Shown here in pieces: positions 24,960 to 33,199 of a DNA stretch of 53,646 bases. Made by a program: the position numbers and the translations under genes. The notes beneath the pieces are model-generated. The model was not told where the DNA came from. It made no database searches and saw only the letters and a list, made by a program, of their open reading frames with translations. Every line of letters begins with the position of its first letter. Within the stretch, counting starts at the first letter, position 1. Location of the stretch: positions 1 to 53,646 of the forward strand of contig DAINPP010000015.1 in NCBI GenBank assembly GCA_036743375.1. The letters are read 5' to 3'. Source of the stretch: DAINPP01 sp036743375. Lineage in GTDB: Bacteria; Thermotogota; Thermotogae; MWEM01.

Positions 24960-25257
24960 TATCTGCACCTCCAATAGTTTCTTCATAATCCGATTCCGTT
25001 AAAAATTCATTCATTGTATCAACAAAAAGTTCTACCGCTTCTGTATCTGCGCTCTCGATGTTTCCGAGGCACTTATCCGCATATCTCTTTAATATCAGAA
25101 AATTGGTCTTCTTCAACGCGGATTTTACGGCAGACATCTGTATTAGTATATCAGAACAATCTCTTGATTCCAAAACCATCTTCTGAATACCTCTGATCTG
25201 ACCTTCTATTTTCTTTAAGCGATTGATAATTTTCTGTGTTTCATTTTCAGTATTCAA
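24943..25257 (-). CDS. CsoR/FrmR/CstR-family transcriptional repressor
   Basis: 104 residues from a TTG at 25257 with GGAGG seven bases upstream; a more distal TTG (25311) lacks such a site. KIINRLKKIEGQIRGIQKMV is the family's first helix. The two conserved cysteines are at 34 (SRDCSDIL) and 63 (YADKCLG), 29 residues apart as in CsoR and CstR. The histidine that CsoR places four residues before the second cysteine is Tyr here, so copper binding of the CsoR kind is unlikely. A two-cysteine CstR-like sulfur or thiol sensor is more probable. It overlaps both neighbours, so it is translated within the operon and no dedicated target is visible nearby. Confidence 0.8.
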   Translation of the reverse strand: MNTENETQKIINRLKKIEGQIRGIQKMVLESRDCSDILIQMSAVKSALKKTNFLILKRYADKCLGNIESADTEAVELFVDTMNEFLTESDYEETIGGADNEKNP

Positions 25258-26866
25258 AAATACTTCCTCCAATAAACTCTCGTATGATCGAATTTCTCGG
25301 GATAAATTCAATGTTGGTCACCGGCATGAAATATTCGAGAAATTTAAGCAGTCTCTTTGATTCGGTATTCTGGGGATCGTCATCGCTAATTTGCATTAAA
25401 AGCTGTTCAGCGTACATTTTTAATACGGCAAGTTCATAAACCAGTGCTGAGGAAAACATATAATCAGCTTCCTCCTGGAATGGGAAGATATTTCTTGTCT
25501 CCCCTCTCCTCACTGAAGGCCACATTTCTATCGTTTTTAATGCAGAATGGCCTCTCGACATGTTATCTCTGACGATTCTTCTGAGAAGCCGGGTATCGGT
25601 GGTAGGAATTCTGTTGATATCATCGATGCCCAGTTGAGTCAACGCGCTGACATAAATCTTGAATTTTTTACTCCTCGGAATCCTGCTGGTTAATTTTTCA
25701 TTCAACCCGTGAATCCCTTCAATGATAATCGGTTGATCTTTTCCTATTTTTATTTCTCTACCGTTATAGAAACGTTTACCGTTCACAAAATTGAATTTTG
25801 GCGGAATGATCGCCTTTCCATCGAGAAGCTGTATTAGATTCTGATTGAACAACTCAAGGTCAAGTGCATGAATAGATTCAAAATCGTAATTTCCGTTTTC
25901 GTCTTTTGGTGTGTTTTCACGATCGACAAAATAATCATCAAGAGAAATCGTCAGTGGCCTAAGGCCTTCTGCCATGAGCTGGAGCGACAGCCTTTTAGCC
26001 GTTGACGTCTTTCCGGAAGAAGAAGGACCAGCGATTAAAATGATTCTTTTTTCGAGATTTTTTGAAATTTCTTCAGCCATCTTGGATATTTTTTTGGCAT
26101 GTAATGCTTCAGCCATCAAGATGACTTCTTTTATCTTCCCATCAGCGATTTTCTGATTTAAATCCCCTACAGTTTCTATATTGAGAATTTCTCCCCACCT
26201 TTGATATTGTAGAAAGACCTGAGAAAATTTTGGAAGTTCATTTCTTTCTGGAAGTTTTTCAGGAGAATCCTGTGTCGGTGTTAAAAGAAGAAAACCCTGT
26301 CCGTATATCTCTATGTCGAACGGGGTCAAACACCCTGTAGAAGGGGGTAAATAGCCGTAAAAATAGTTGATGTATTCCAAATCACCACACCTGTAGACAT
26401 TCACCGTACTTTTTTTCCTGAACTTAAATAATCGGACTTTTTCAAAATCTCCATTTTCATTAAATTGCCTGATAGCCTCTCTCTTATCGAGTTTCTCCTT
26501 TTTAAAGGCAAGATCCAGTTCTATCAATTCAGACATCTTGTTTTTAATTTTTATTAAATCCTTAGAAGTAACCCAATCACCAAGCTCACAATACAATCCG
26601 TTCCCGATTGAATGGAGAACCTTTAATTTCTTTTCCGGAAAAACCATCTTGGCAGAAAGATAAAGCAGGAAAATCAATCCCCTTTGCATCATCCTGATAC
26701 CGTCCGAAGTGGTAATATCGATAAATTCTATCTCTGAATCACAGTACACCTCGTTTGATAATTCTCTTATTCGGTTGTTTACACGTGCGCCGAGCACCGG
26801 TAAAACCGGTTTATATCCTGAATTTTCAAGAATAGACTTCAAACTTTCCTTTTTTTCTATATTCAT
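25247..26866 (-). CDS. nucleoside kinase, uridine kinase family with N-terminal ThrRS-like domain
   Basis: A 539-residue protein. The C-terminal half is a uridine kinase/phosphoribulokinase domain with P-loop AGPSSSGKTSTAKRL (about residue 280), LDDYFVDRENTP, PIIIEGIHGLN and RDNMSRGHSALKTI. The N-terminal 260 residues resemble the second editing-like domain of threonyl-tRNA synthetase (for example YGYLPPSTGCL), the known layout of Thermotoga-type nucleoside kinases. It phosphorylates nucleosides, which fits a salvage route with the BmpA-type importer elsewhere in the window. AGAGG precedes the ATG. First gene of the long minus-strand string. Confidence 0.88.
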   Translation of the reverse strand: MNIEKKESLKSILENSGYKPVLPVLGARVNNRIRELSNEVYCDSEIEFIDITTSDGIRMMQRGLIFLLYLSAKMVFPEKKLKVLHSIGNGLYCELGDWVTSKDLIKIKNKMSELIELDLAFKKEKLDKREAIRQFNENGDFEKVRLFKFRKKSTVNVYRCGDLEYINYFYGYLPPSTGCLTPFDIEIYGQGFLLLTPTQDSPEKLPERNELPKFSQVFLQYQRWGEILNIETVGDLNQKIADGKIKEVILMAEALHAKKISKMAEEISKNLEKRIILIAGPSSSGKTSTAKRLSLQLMAEGLRPLTISLDDYFVDRENTPKDENGNYDFESIHALDLELFNQNLIQLLDGKAIIPPKFNFVNGKRFYNGREIKIGKDQPIIIEGIHGLNEKLTSRIPRSKKFKIYVSALTQLGIDDINRIPTTDTRLLRRIVRDNMSRGHSALKTIEMWPSVRRGETRNIFPFQEEADYMFSSALVYELAVLKMYAEQLLMQISDDDPQNTESKRLLKFLEYFMPVTNIEFIPRNSIIREFIGGSIFEY

Positions 26867-26925
26867 TTGCCTCTTGTTATTTTTTATCTCTAATTTAATT
26901 TTTGCTCACCTCAATCATATTTAAA

Positions 26926-26934
26926 ATTTTATCA
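26926..26934 (-). promoter_or_regulatory. possible extended -10 promoter of the nucleoside kinase operon
   Basis: TGATAAAAT on the minus strand about 60 bases upstream of the kinase start, one mismatch from the nonamer seen at other promoters in the window; no good -35 box. It is the only candidate for a promoter ahead of the roughly 13.8-kb gene string. Confidence 0.4.
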
Positions 26935-26976
26935 TCGAATGAACATTTCATCAGATGGAATGCAATACACAGACTC

Positions 26977-27005
26977 TTGACTTTTGATAGCATTTATTGT
27001 AAAAT
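26977..27005 (+). promoter_or_regulatory. promoter of the tRNA-Gln gene
   Basis: TTGACT (26977-26982), a 17-base spacer and TAAAAT (27000-27005) are placed 12 bases before the first base of the tRNA. Confidence 0.8.
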
Positions 27006-27017
27006 ATCAAACGTTGT

Positions 27018-27093
27018 TGGGGCGTAGCCAAGTTGGTAAGGCATCGGAATTTGGATCCGACATTCGGGAGTTCGAGTCTCTCCGCCTCAGCCA
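27018..27093 (+). tRNA. tRNA-Gln (anticodon TTG)
   Basis: A full cloverleaf of 76 bases with encoded CCA. The acceptor stem is TGGGGCG with CGCCTCA (one G-T pair), the D arm is GCC/GGC, the anticodon stem is TCGGA/TCCGA around the loop ATTTGGA, and the T loop is TTCGAGT. The anticodon TTG at 27051-27053 decodes CAA and CAG. A promoter precedes it and a terminator follows. Confidence 0.96.
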
Positions 27094-27116
27094 TTATAAA
27101 CGATATCAAAAATCAA

Positions 27117-27147
27117 CAAAGAGCCTTTTTAAAGGCTCTTTGTTTTT
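27117..27147. terminator. intrinsic terminator shared by tRNA-Gln and the PpiC gene
   Basis: A 12-bp perfect stem (27117-27128 with 27131-27142), two-base centre, then five T on the plus strand. It ends the tRNA transcript. In the other direction it lies about 10 bases after the PpiC gene, with a weaker T-rich tail. Confidence 0.9.
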
Positions 27148-27154
27148 GATTATG

Positions 27155-29284
27155 TCATTCTACGGTTGATGTACTGTTAATACTGGTCTCCGTTGCGGTT
27201 TTTAATAACTCTACCTGTTCTTTTACCTGATCTATGATCTGGTCTATATCGGGATAATCTGATTTAAGGGCCTTGAGTTCTTCGAGATAGGTTATTTCTT
27301 CCTCGTATTTACCCCATTTTTCAAGAAGATTTAAAACGTCCTCGTACGCAGAAATTCTCCTGCTCTCTGGTTCTTCTGAGTCCTGAGCTATATCAAGCAA
27401 TCCGAGCTGCAATTGAAGAAGCTGCGGTTCAAGATAAGCTCTGTACTGAGTGAAAATCTCATTATCGTTAAGATAAAGTGTATACTGTTCTACCTGCATT
27501 TCAAGCCATTTTAATTTTACTTCGGTATTTTCAGGATCATATTTATAGAGCTGACTGATCACCTGAGTTGATGAAGTATTACTGTTGTAAAGCAGGGTAA
27601 GCCCATTAAGGATCGTTTCTTCATTGGTGGCCAACGTTTTGTCTATATCGCTGATTACCGATTCAACATCATCCGTGTATATATTTTCCTCTTTCAGCTG
27701 TGAAACCAATTTTACGTAGTTTACTGCATTCTTTAATTGCTGTTGTTCGTTTTTTGCCGCATCGATCTTTTCGTTTACTTCAATCAGTGATTCTTTAAGT
27801 GTGTTAAGCTTTTCGTTTTCAGCGCTGATATCAGTACCCGTTGCCGCCTCTGAAATGAGAGTTTCTGTCTCAGATATGTTGTTGTTGATATTGAGGGAAT
27901 CCGTATTCCATTGATTCAATTCAGCAGATATTTTCTCTACTTCGGCGTTTAAATCCTCCTCTGATTTCACTTTGTATTCATCAGCTACTTCACTGGATAT
28001 TTCAAGAAAACTATTAAGTGTTCTCTTCTGTGTGGAGAGATTATCGTTGATGTTTTCCATGACGGTCACATATAAGGCAACGGTTCTAGGATCTACTTCC
28101 GTATCAATTTTTCTGCTGCCGTCTTCTCCTTCAACTACAATATATTCCTCAAGCCATTTTGTGAAATTGTCGAGTATAACAGTCGTTAGTTCTTCTCCGT
28201 TATTTGTCTCTGTCAGATACCTGTCATAAACGTTAAGTACGTCATCATTCAGGATATATGCAAATTCATTATCCTTTTTATAGGACTCAAGCCAGACATC
28301 GTATTTATCATCTTTTATCGCATCTTCTGCGGTTGTCAGGAGTTCTGAGTTGTTTTTAAAATCATCATATGAGTTTAAAACCTTTTTATCCTGAATGTCT
28401 ATCAAATGATACCCGTATTGTGTTTTTACCGGACCAACCACGGTTCCGACTTCACCGGCCAGTGCCGCCTCGTAGAATTCATCCACCATCGTACCCTCAC
28501 CGAACCAGTCAAGTTCGCCACCTGTTTCGGCATTTGACTTGTCGGTGGAATACTTTACGGCTGCTTCACTGAATGTCAGTTCACCATTGTTGATCTGTGC
28601 AAGAATATCATTTGCCAGTTCCTGATCATCAACGAGTATATGTGCCGCCTTTACCTGATTACCGTTCTTCATAATTGTTTCTTTGTTTTCATCAAAATAT
28701 TTTTCGAGATCCGCTTCCGTGACAGTAGCTACATTATTTTTCACGTTAGTCTTTTTCAATTGTTTGTTGATTTCGGGTTTGATATAACTTTTATAATTCT
28801 CAACGCTTCCATATCGCTGGATAACAGCCTGTCTGATAGCATCCGTAGTAATATTCTGCGTAATATGCGCTTCTACTTCTTTGTCTACCTCATCTTCAGT
28901 CGGTGATAAAGAATTTGTATCTGCATAATATTCTGCAATCTTGTCATCAATCATTGCCTTGGCTGCATTAAGTTCAACAAAAGGCATTTCAAATAATTCG
29001 TCGAGGTTTTTTCCATAGTAACTGTAATACTCTTCTATCTGCTGAACTCTTTCCGTGACTTCGTTTGGCATAAGCCAGTAGGCATAATTAAGCTCAGTAG
29101 AATCTTTTGTAATAACTGCAAGTGCTTCGGAACTATTCGGGACATATTCCTGCTGTTCGGTCTGCTGCTGGCTTGTACTCAAATTCATGTAAGGTGAAAC
29201 AGCGAGCCATCCAATACCAACTACAAAAACAATTGCGATTACCCAAATGATTGTTACTCTCCACTTCATAATAAAATCTCTCAT
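27155..29284 (-). CDS. membrane-anchored PpiC-type peptidylprolyl isomerase (PpiD/SurA-like)
   Basis: A 709-residue protein with a single N-terminal membrane helix (about 8-29), a SurA-like chaperone segment and a parvulin domain at about 205-305 (KAAHILVDD, FSEAAVKYSTDKS, GGELDWFGEG, GYHLIDI). After this come a Q/E/K-rich helical region with coiled-coil character (about 430-540) and TPR-like helices. It should assist folding of exported and outer-membrane proteins at the outer face of the inner membrane. The start has GAGGAGG eight bases upstream. It is much longer than B. subtilis PrsA and closer to PpiD in layout. Monocistronic. Confidence 0.85.
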   Translation of the reverse strand: MRDFIMKWRVTIIWVIAIVFVVGIGWLAVSPYMNLSTSQQQTEQQEYVPNSSEALAVITKDSTELNYAYWLMPNEVTERVQQIEEYYSYYGKNLDELFEMPFVELNAAKAMIDDKIAEYYADTNSLSPTEDEVDKEVEAHITQNITTDAIRQAVIQRYGSVENYKSYIKPEINKQLKKTNVKNNVATVTEADLEKYFDENKETIMKNGNQVKAAHILVDDQELANDILAQINNGELTFSEAAVKYSTDKSNAETGGELDWFGEGTMVDEFYEAALAGEVGTVVGPVKTQYGYHLIDIQDKKVLNSYDDFKNNSELLTTAEDAIKDDKYDVWLESYKKDNEFAYILNDDVLNVYDRYLTETNNGEELTTVILDNFTKWLEEYIVVEGEDGSRKIDTEVDPRTVALYVTVMENINDNLSTQKRTLNSFLEISSEVADEYKVKSEEDLNAEVEKISAELNQWNTDSLNINNNISETETLISEAATGTDISAENEKLNTLKESLIEVNEKIDAAKNEQQQLKNAVNYVKLVSQLKEENIYTDDVESVISDIDKTLATNEETILNGLTLLYNSNTSSTQVISQLYKYDPENTEVKLKWLEMQVEQYTLYLNDNEIFTQYRAYLEPQLLQLQLGLLDIAQDSEEPESRRISAYEDVLNLLEKWGKYEEEITYLEELKALKSDYPDIDQIIDQVKEQVELLKTATETSINSTSTVE

Positions 29285-29325
29285 TCAAAATTCCTCCTCA
29301 ATCTACGAAAAAAGCTTTTCTCGGA

Positions 29326-29334
29326 ATTATATCA
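29326..29334 (-). promoter_or_regulatory. extended -10 promoter of the PpiC-type foldase gene
   Basis: TGATATAAT on the minus strand about 42 bases before the start codon; no clear -35 box. Confidence 0.6.
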
Positions 29335-29512
29335 TATTTTTTTTGATGTTTATGTATTTCAGAAAGTCAAATATCACTATGTTTAATAGATTATTGATAC
29401 TCTCTACGAGTGAATGTAACATGAATCATTGTCCTTTATGTGAAGCATGGAAATAATTAACAATTTGTTATCGTATAAACTTATAAAAAATCTGCTTTCT
29501 TTGGCTGTGATG

Positions 29513-29518
29513 TATAAT
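29513..29518 (+). promoter_or_regulatory. possible -10 box before the esterase gene
   Basis: TATAAT preceded directly by TG, about 40 bases upstream of the esterase start. No -35 match at the usual distance. The rest of the 270-base gap (29285-29555) holds no supported gene. Confidence 0.45.
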
Positions 29519-29555
29519 CGGAGTATGAAAAAACTTTTGAGTTTTAAGAGGTATT

Positions 29556-30566
29556 GTGGAAATGATTAAAACCATCCTTAATCGTCTGAAAAGATCATAT
29601 TTTATTGTGAATAAACTGTATCTCTGGATTATTTTTTTGCTTTTATTGGGTATAAACGGAACGGCGACCTTTCTTGGGTCGATTATAGTCTTTTTGATCC
29701 TGTTCTTTACAAGGCGAGTTCCACTTGAGCCAAAAGAGAACTTCAGTTATGTAACATATGTGTACAAAAAGACAAAGACACAGCATTTAAAGCTCGATAT
29801 CTGGTACCCCAACGAGAAAGCCGATGATTATCCAGTCGTTTTTTTTGCCCATGGCGGAGGCTGGGTATCAGGTTTCAGAAATCAGCCAAACAACGTATCC
29901 TGGAGTAAATATCTCGCCTCAAAGGGGTTTGCCGTTGTTTCAATCGATTACAGATATGGGATCAACAATGAAATGGAGGATATATTAGGTGATTATTCTG
30001 ATGCGCTGGAATACATCAAGACCAATTACAAGAAACTTAAACTTGATTCTGATCATATCTTTCTCATGGGATTATCCGCGGGGGGCCATTTGGCACTACT
30101 GTATGCAGCATATTACACTTGTAATATAAACAACTCTAATATATCCGCTGAGAAGATGCGCGGAATTAAAGGTGTGGTTGCTTTTTATTCCCCGTCGAAT
30201 TTAAGAGACATTTTCAAGAAAGATAACAAATCGTTGTTTGCGAGATTTGCTACGATGACTACGCTGAAGGGAATGCCCAATGATATCGGTGATGTCTACG
30301 AATATTATTCACCTATTAACTGGGTAAATGAAAAAATGGTTCCGGTATTCCTGGCTCATGGAAAAAAGGATGAAATTGTTCCATTTAATTCATCCGTTAA
30401 TCTCGCAAAAAGGTTAAAAATAAAAGGCATCAAATACAATTTTTTTGTTCATAAAAAGGGGAATCATACATTTGAGTTTGTTCTCAAAGACTTTCAGACG
30501 GTCAGAATTCTCGAACATACCGTCTATTTTCTGAAGGGGCTGTTAAAAGATGATAGTAGATTTTAA
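29556..30566 (+). CDS. alpha/beta hydrolase, membrane-anchored carboxylesterase-like
   Basis: 336 residues from a GTG at 29556 (AAGAGG four bases upstream); an ATG two codons later is equally possible. Two hydrophobic helices occupy about 18-50. The hydrolase domain follows with the oxyanion motif AHGGGW, the nucleophile elbow GLSAGGH, an Asp in GKKDEIVPF and the His in KKGNHTFEF, so the Ser-Asp-His triad is complete. HGGGW is typical of the hormone-sensitive-lipase/BD-FAE esterase group. Anchored to the inner membrane; substrate unknown. Overlaps the next hydrolase gene by 17 bases. Confidence 0.82.
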   Translation: MEMIKTILNRLKRSYFIVNKLYLWIIFLLLLGINGTATFLGSIIVFLILFFTRRVPLEPKENFSYVTYVYKKTKTQHLKLDIWYPNEKADDYPVVFFAHGGGWVSGFRNQPNNVSWSKYLASKGFAVVSIDYRYGINNEMEDILGDYSDALEYIKTNYKKLKLDSDHIFLMGLSAGGHLALLYAAYYTCNINNSNISAEKMRGIKGVVAFYSPSNLRDIFKKDNKSLFARFATMTTLKGMPNDIGDVYEYYSPINWVNEKMVPVFLAHGKKDEIVPFNSSVNLAKRLKIKGIKYNFFVHKKGNHTFEFVLKDFQTVRILEHTVYFLKGLLKDDSRF

Positions 30567-31605
30567 ATATAAGAAGGGGAAGATAGACTTCCTTTCAGGG
30601 TATATCTTTAAGGGGAGAAATTACAGATGTAATTATATTAAATTTGCATCGAGATATGATAGGGCAAAAGAAGGGACAAAACAGGTAGAAGTCTACAATT
30701 TCAATCCAAAAGGTGAAGTAAGAGCTTCTGCCATTATCATGCAGGGACTTGGAAGCAGAAACGTAAAATTTCTGCTCTGGATGGCAACACACTTGTCTTC
30801 TGCCGGTATCAGCTCTTCGGTTATTATTCCCCCCGGAAATTACACCCGAGTGGAAAATGGATCTGTCAGCGGGAAAAACTATCTATGGCCTGAGATAGGA
30901 GTGATGGTTCCCATATGGGAACACGCCGTTGTAGATGTCATGAGTACGATTGATCTGCTTGAACAACAGCACCTGTGGCTTAGAAATAATTGTATAGTTG
31001 GTTATTGTCTTGGCGGAATGATCTCTTGTATTGTATCCGCTATAGACAGGCGGATAAATGAAACAATACTGGTTGCGACGGGGGGGCATATGGGAAAGAT
31101 TATCCATGAATCCCGTGCAACCAAGTTTGCCAGAAATTTGATGGAGAAGGGATATGGCCGGGAGGACAATCTGAATGATAGGGAAAAGTTGTACGGTATT
31201 TATGAGGAACAGATGCCAATGATTAACAAGATGAGTCTGGAAGAGCTTATTTACAATACGGATATTCACCCCATTCTGAAGATAGATCCCCTGGCTTATG
31301 CTCATTTACTGCAACAGCAAAGAACAACTCTCATTGATGCGCTATTTGACGAGACGCTACCGATGGCGACAAGAAGATTGCTCTTTAATGAATTGAAAGA
31401 TTCCAAGCGAATAATCATGCCGTTCAGTCATGGGACCTGGCTTCCTTTTGAATACCTCCTTTCACTATATATTCTACATCGTATGAACGTCAATGACAGA
31501 AAGGCTAAAAAGATGCTTTTAAGAAATGAGATGCCGATAGACCTTTCGGGTGATGACTTTTTAAGAAAGGTCTTCAGAAAGATTATTCCCGGGAAAAATG
31601 ACTGA
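30550..31605 (+). CDS. alpha/beta hydrolase with cysteine in the nucleophile elbow
   Basis: A 351-residue protein with no signal peptide. IIMQGLGSRN, SSAGISSSVIIPPGNYTR and the elbow VGYCLGGMISC indicate an alpha/beta hydrolase; a C-terminal His lies in MPFSHGTWLP. The elbow residue is Cys rather than Ser, giving GYCLGG, the same hexapeptide as in dienelactone hydrolase. Outside this motif it does not resemble that family closely, so the reaction is unknown. It starts inside the end of the preceding esterase gene and ends two bases from a convergent minus-strand gene, with no terminator seen between them. Confidence 0.7.
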   Translation: MIVDFKYKKGKIDFLSGYIFKGRNYRCNYIKFASRYDRAKEGTKQVEVYNFNPKGEVRASAIIMQGLGSRNVKFLLWMATHLSSAGISSSVIIPPGNYTRVENGSVSGKNYLWPEIGVMVPIWEHAVVDVMSTIDLLEQQHLWLRNNCIVGYCLGGMISCIVSAIDRRINETILVATGGHMGKIIHESRATKFARNLMEKGYGREDNLNDREKLYGIYEEQMPMINKMSLEELIYNTDIHPILKIDPLAYAHLLQQQRTTLIDALFDETLPMATRRLLFNELKDSKRIIMPFSHGTWLPFEYLLSLYILHRMNVNDRKAKKMLLRNEMPIDLSGDDFLRKVFRKIIPGKND

Positions 31606-31607
31606 AT

Positions 31608-31835
31608 TTATTTTCTATAGGCAGTAATGATCCATAGAGAATTCCCTTTCAATTCTGCAATGACCACTTCGGAATTATTGCAGAATTTTATTCTATGATT
31701 TTTTTGAATGGTTACTGCTGATGCAGGATCATCGATGATTTCAAGAATCCTGCCCGGTGAAATATCTCTTTCAATGCTTCGATGCGCTGCATGAAGTTGA
31801 TATATTATTTCTCTTTTCAATAATTTGGAAAACAT
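31608..31835 (-). CDS. DUF4258 family small protein
   Basis: 75 residues from ATG 31835 (GAGGT five bases upstream); an ATG further out overlaps the -10 box and is rejected. LHAAHRSIERDISPGRILEIID followed by a beta-rich half (HRIKFCNNSEVVIAELKG, LWIITAY) is the DUF4258 pattern: an H-x(3)-R-x-x-x-R/D helix and a small sheet, related to RelE/BrnT-like toxins. No antitoxin-like ORF is adjacent, so a toxin role is not supported. It stands alone on the minus strand between plus-strand genes. Confidence 0.65.
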   Translation of the reverse strand: MFSKLLKREIIYQLHAAHRSIERDISPGRILEIIDDPASAVTIQKNHRIKFCNNSEVVIAELKGNSLWIITAYRK

Positions 31836-31863
31836 CTTAAACCTCGATATCAGATTTGAATGC

Positions 31864-31872
31864 ATTATATCA
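31864..31872 (-). promoter_or_regulatory. extended -10 promoter of the DUF4258 gene
   Basis: TGATATAAT on the minus strand about 30 bases before ATG 31835; no clear -35 box. Confidence 0.6.
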
Positions 31873-31891
31873 CAGGTTAAATATCATCATC

Positions 31892-31900
31892 TGGTATAAT
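31892..31900 (+). promoter_or_regulatory. extended -10 promoter of the metallophosphoesterase-polA genes
   Basis: TGGTATAAT on the plus strand 48 bases before the ATG at 31949, with no good -35 hexamer. It lies 20 bases from the divergent promoter of the DUF4258 gene. Confidence 0.55.
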
Positions 31901-31948
31901 TGTGAGGAATATATTTCCTGTTTGCGGTAAATATGTTAGGAGGATTTG

Positions 31949-33199
31949 ATGAAACGAGTTTTTATTAGTGATATGCATATCGGCGATGGTTTTCTCTGTG
32001 ATAATTTTTTGTTTGACGATGAGTTGGAAACGCTTCTGTTTGACTTACTTGATTCTTCAGAAGAAACCGAGTTGATTATTGTCGGAGACGGACTTGAACT
32101 GATGGAAAGCAGAATGGTGAAGGATTTGGGATTACTCCCGTTTGATGAACTGATAAATACAGTTGATCCCTCAGTTATAAACGATATCTTCAACAATCAT
32201 CGCAGTGTATTTAACGCGTTAAGAAAATTCTGTCGCGTTCACAAATTGACATATATAATAGGGAATCACGATTATTATTTTCATACACAAAACTGTTTTC
32301 AGGAAAGGTTCAAAGAACTGATCGGAAGTTCTGAAAATGTAAAGTTCGTTCCCTATTTATATGACAGAGACTGGGGACTATTTGCAATTCATGGAAATAA
32401 TTTTGATGTGGGCAACAGTTTTGGTATCGATAAAAAGACCGGAAAGCTGATCCCGCCTATCGGCGATTATATGGCACGCTATATGATGATCAATTTTAAA
32501 GAGGTCCTAATAAACGGGGATGTACCGGATCACATTCCACACGATTATGACGATGTCAGACCGAATATGGATATATTCGACTGGTTTTCGGTTATGATGA
32601 AGACGTATGATATGGGGATAAATCTTGTAGAACTCTGGATGGAAGAATTGTTAAAGATGCTGAAAACAGTTCAGGCGAAACAGTGGATGCAGTCTAAATA
32701 TCCATTTGCTCACAAGTTTGCAAATTTATTTATCAACAGCAACAGAGGGGTGAATTTTGGAAGAAAACTGGTTGGGATTGTATCTAAAATCAGATCTTTG
32801 AAAAAGACGAATTACATGAAGAAAAAGGCAGAAAATGTACTGATGAAAGCCCCGATGAACCCTGAAAAATACGGATTTCAGGAAAGTGATTTTTATGGCT
32901 ATTGTCAGAAACCGGATATAGATTATGATAATTTGAAGGGGATTATTTTTGCCCACAGACACAAGTTTGAAAATCTTATCCTTCCCTGTAATGGTTATAA
33001 TAAATTCTACATTAATACAGGGACTTGGCGAAACGTAATAGAAAAAGAAGTGAACAGCAAGAAAAACAAATTTGTTAAAAGAGCAGAACTTGCCTATGTC
33101 ATGATAGATGAGCACGATGGAGAATTGTCTATCAGTTCTGTTATGCATAATAAAATAAAGAACAAATCATTTATAACGACCGGGAATGAGGTAATTTAA
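31949..33199 (+). CDS. calcineurin-like metallophosphoesterase
   Basis: 416 residues from ATG 31949 (AGGAGG five bases upstream). Metal-binding motifs are in order: SDMHIGDG (Asp, His), VGDGLEL, GNHDYYF, AIHGNNFD and FAHRHKF, which together form the complete di-metal site of the LpxH/UDP-diacylglucosamine hydrolase-like branch. The middle 180 residues are a helical insertion. No membrane segment. The substrate cannot be deduced. Its stop shares a base with the polA start (TAATG). Confidence 0.8.
   Translation: MKRVFISDMHIGDGFLCDNFLFDDELETLLFDLLDSSEETELIIVGDGLELMESRMVKDLGLLPFDELINTVDPSVINDIFNNHRSVFNALRKFCRVHKLTYIIGNHDYYFHTQNCFQERFKELIGSSENVKFVPYLYDRDWGLFAIHGNNFDVGNSFGIDKKTGKLIPPIGDYMARYMMINFKEVLINGDVPDHIPHDYDDVRPNMDIFDWFSVMMKTYDMGINLVELWMEELLKMLKTVQAKQWMQSKYPFAHKFANLFINSNRGVNFGRKLVGIVSKIRSLKKTNYMKKKAENVLMKAPMNPEKYGFQESDFYGYCQKPDIDYDNLKGIIFAHRHKFENLILPCNGYNKFYINTGTWRNVIEKEVNSKKNKFVKRAELAYVMIDEHDGELSISSVMHNKIKNKSFITTGNEVI

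Noticed and set aside
29380..29457. 25-codon ORF ending in a CPLC motif
   Set aside because: The cysteine motif is suggestive, but there is no ribosome-binding site, promoter or neighbour supporting it.
31608..31835. Toxin-antitoxin system around the DUF4258 gene
   Set aside because: DUF4258 is distantly toxin-like, but no antitoxin-sized gene is adjacent on the same strand.
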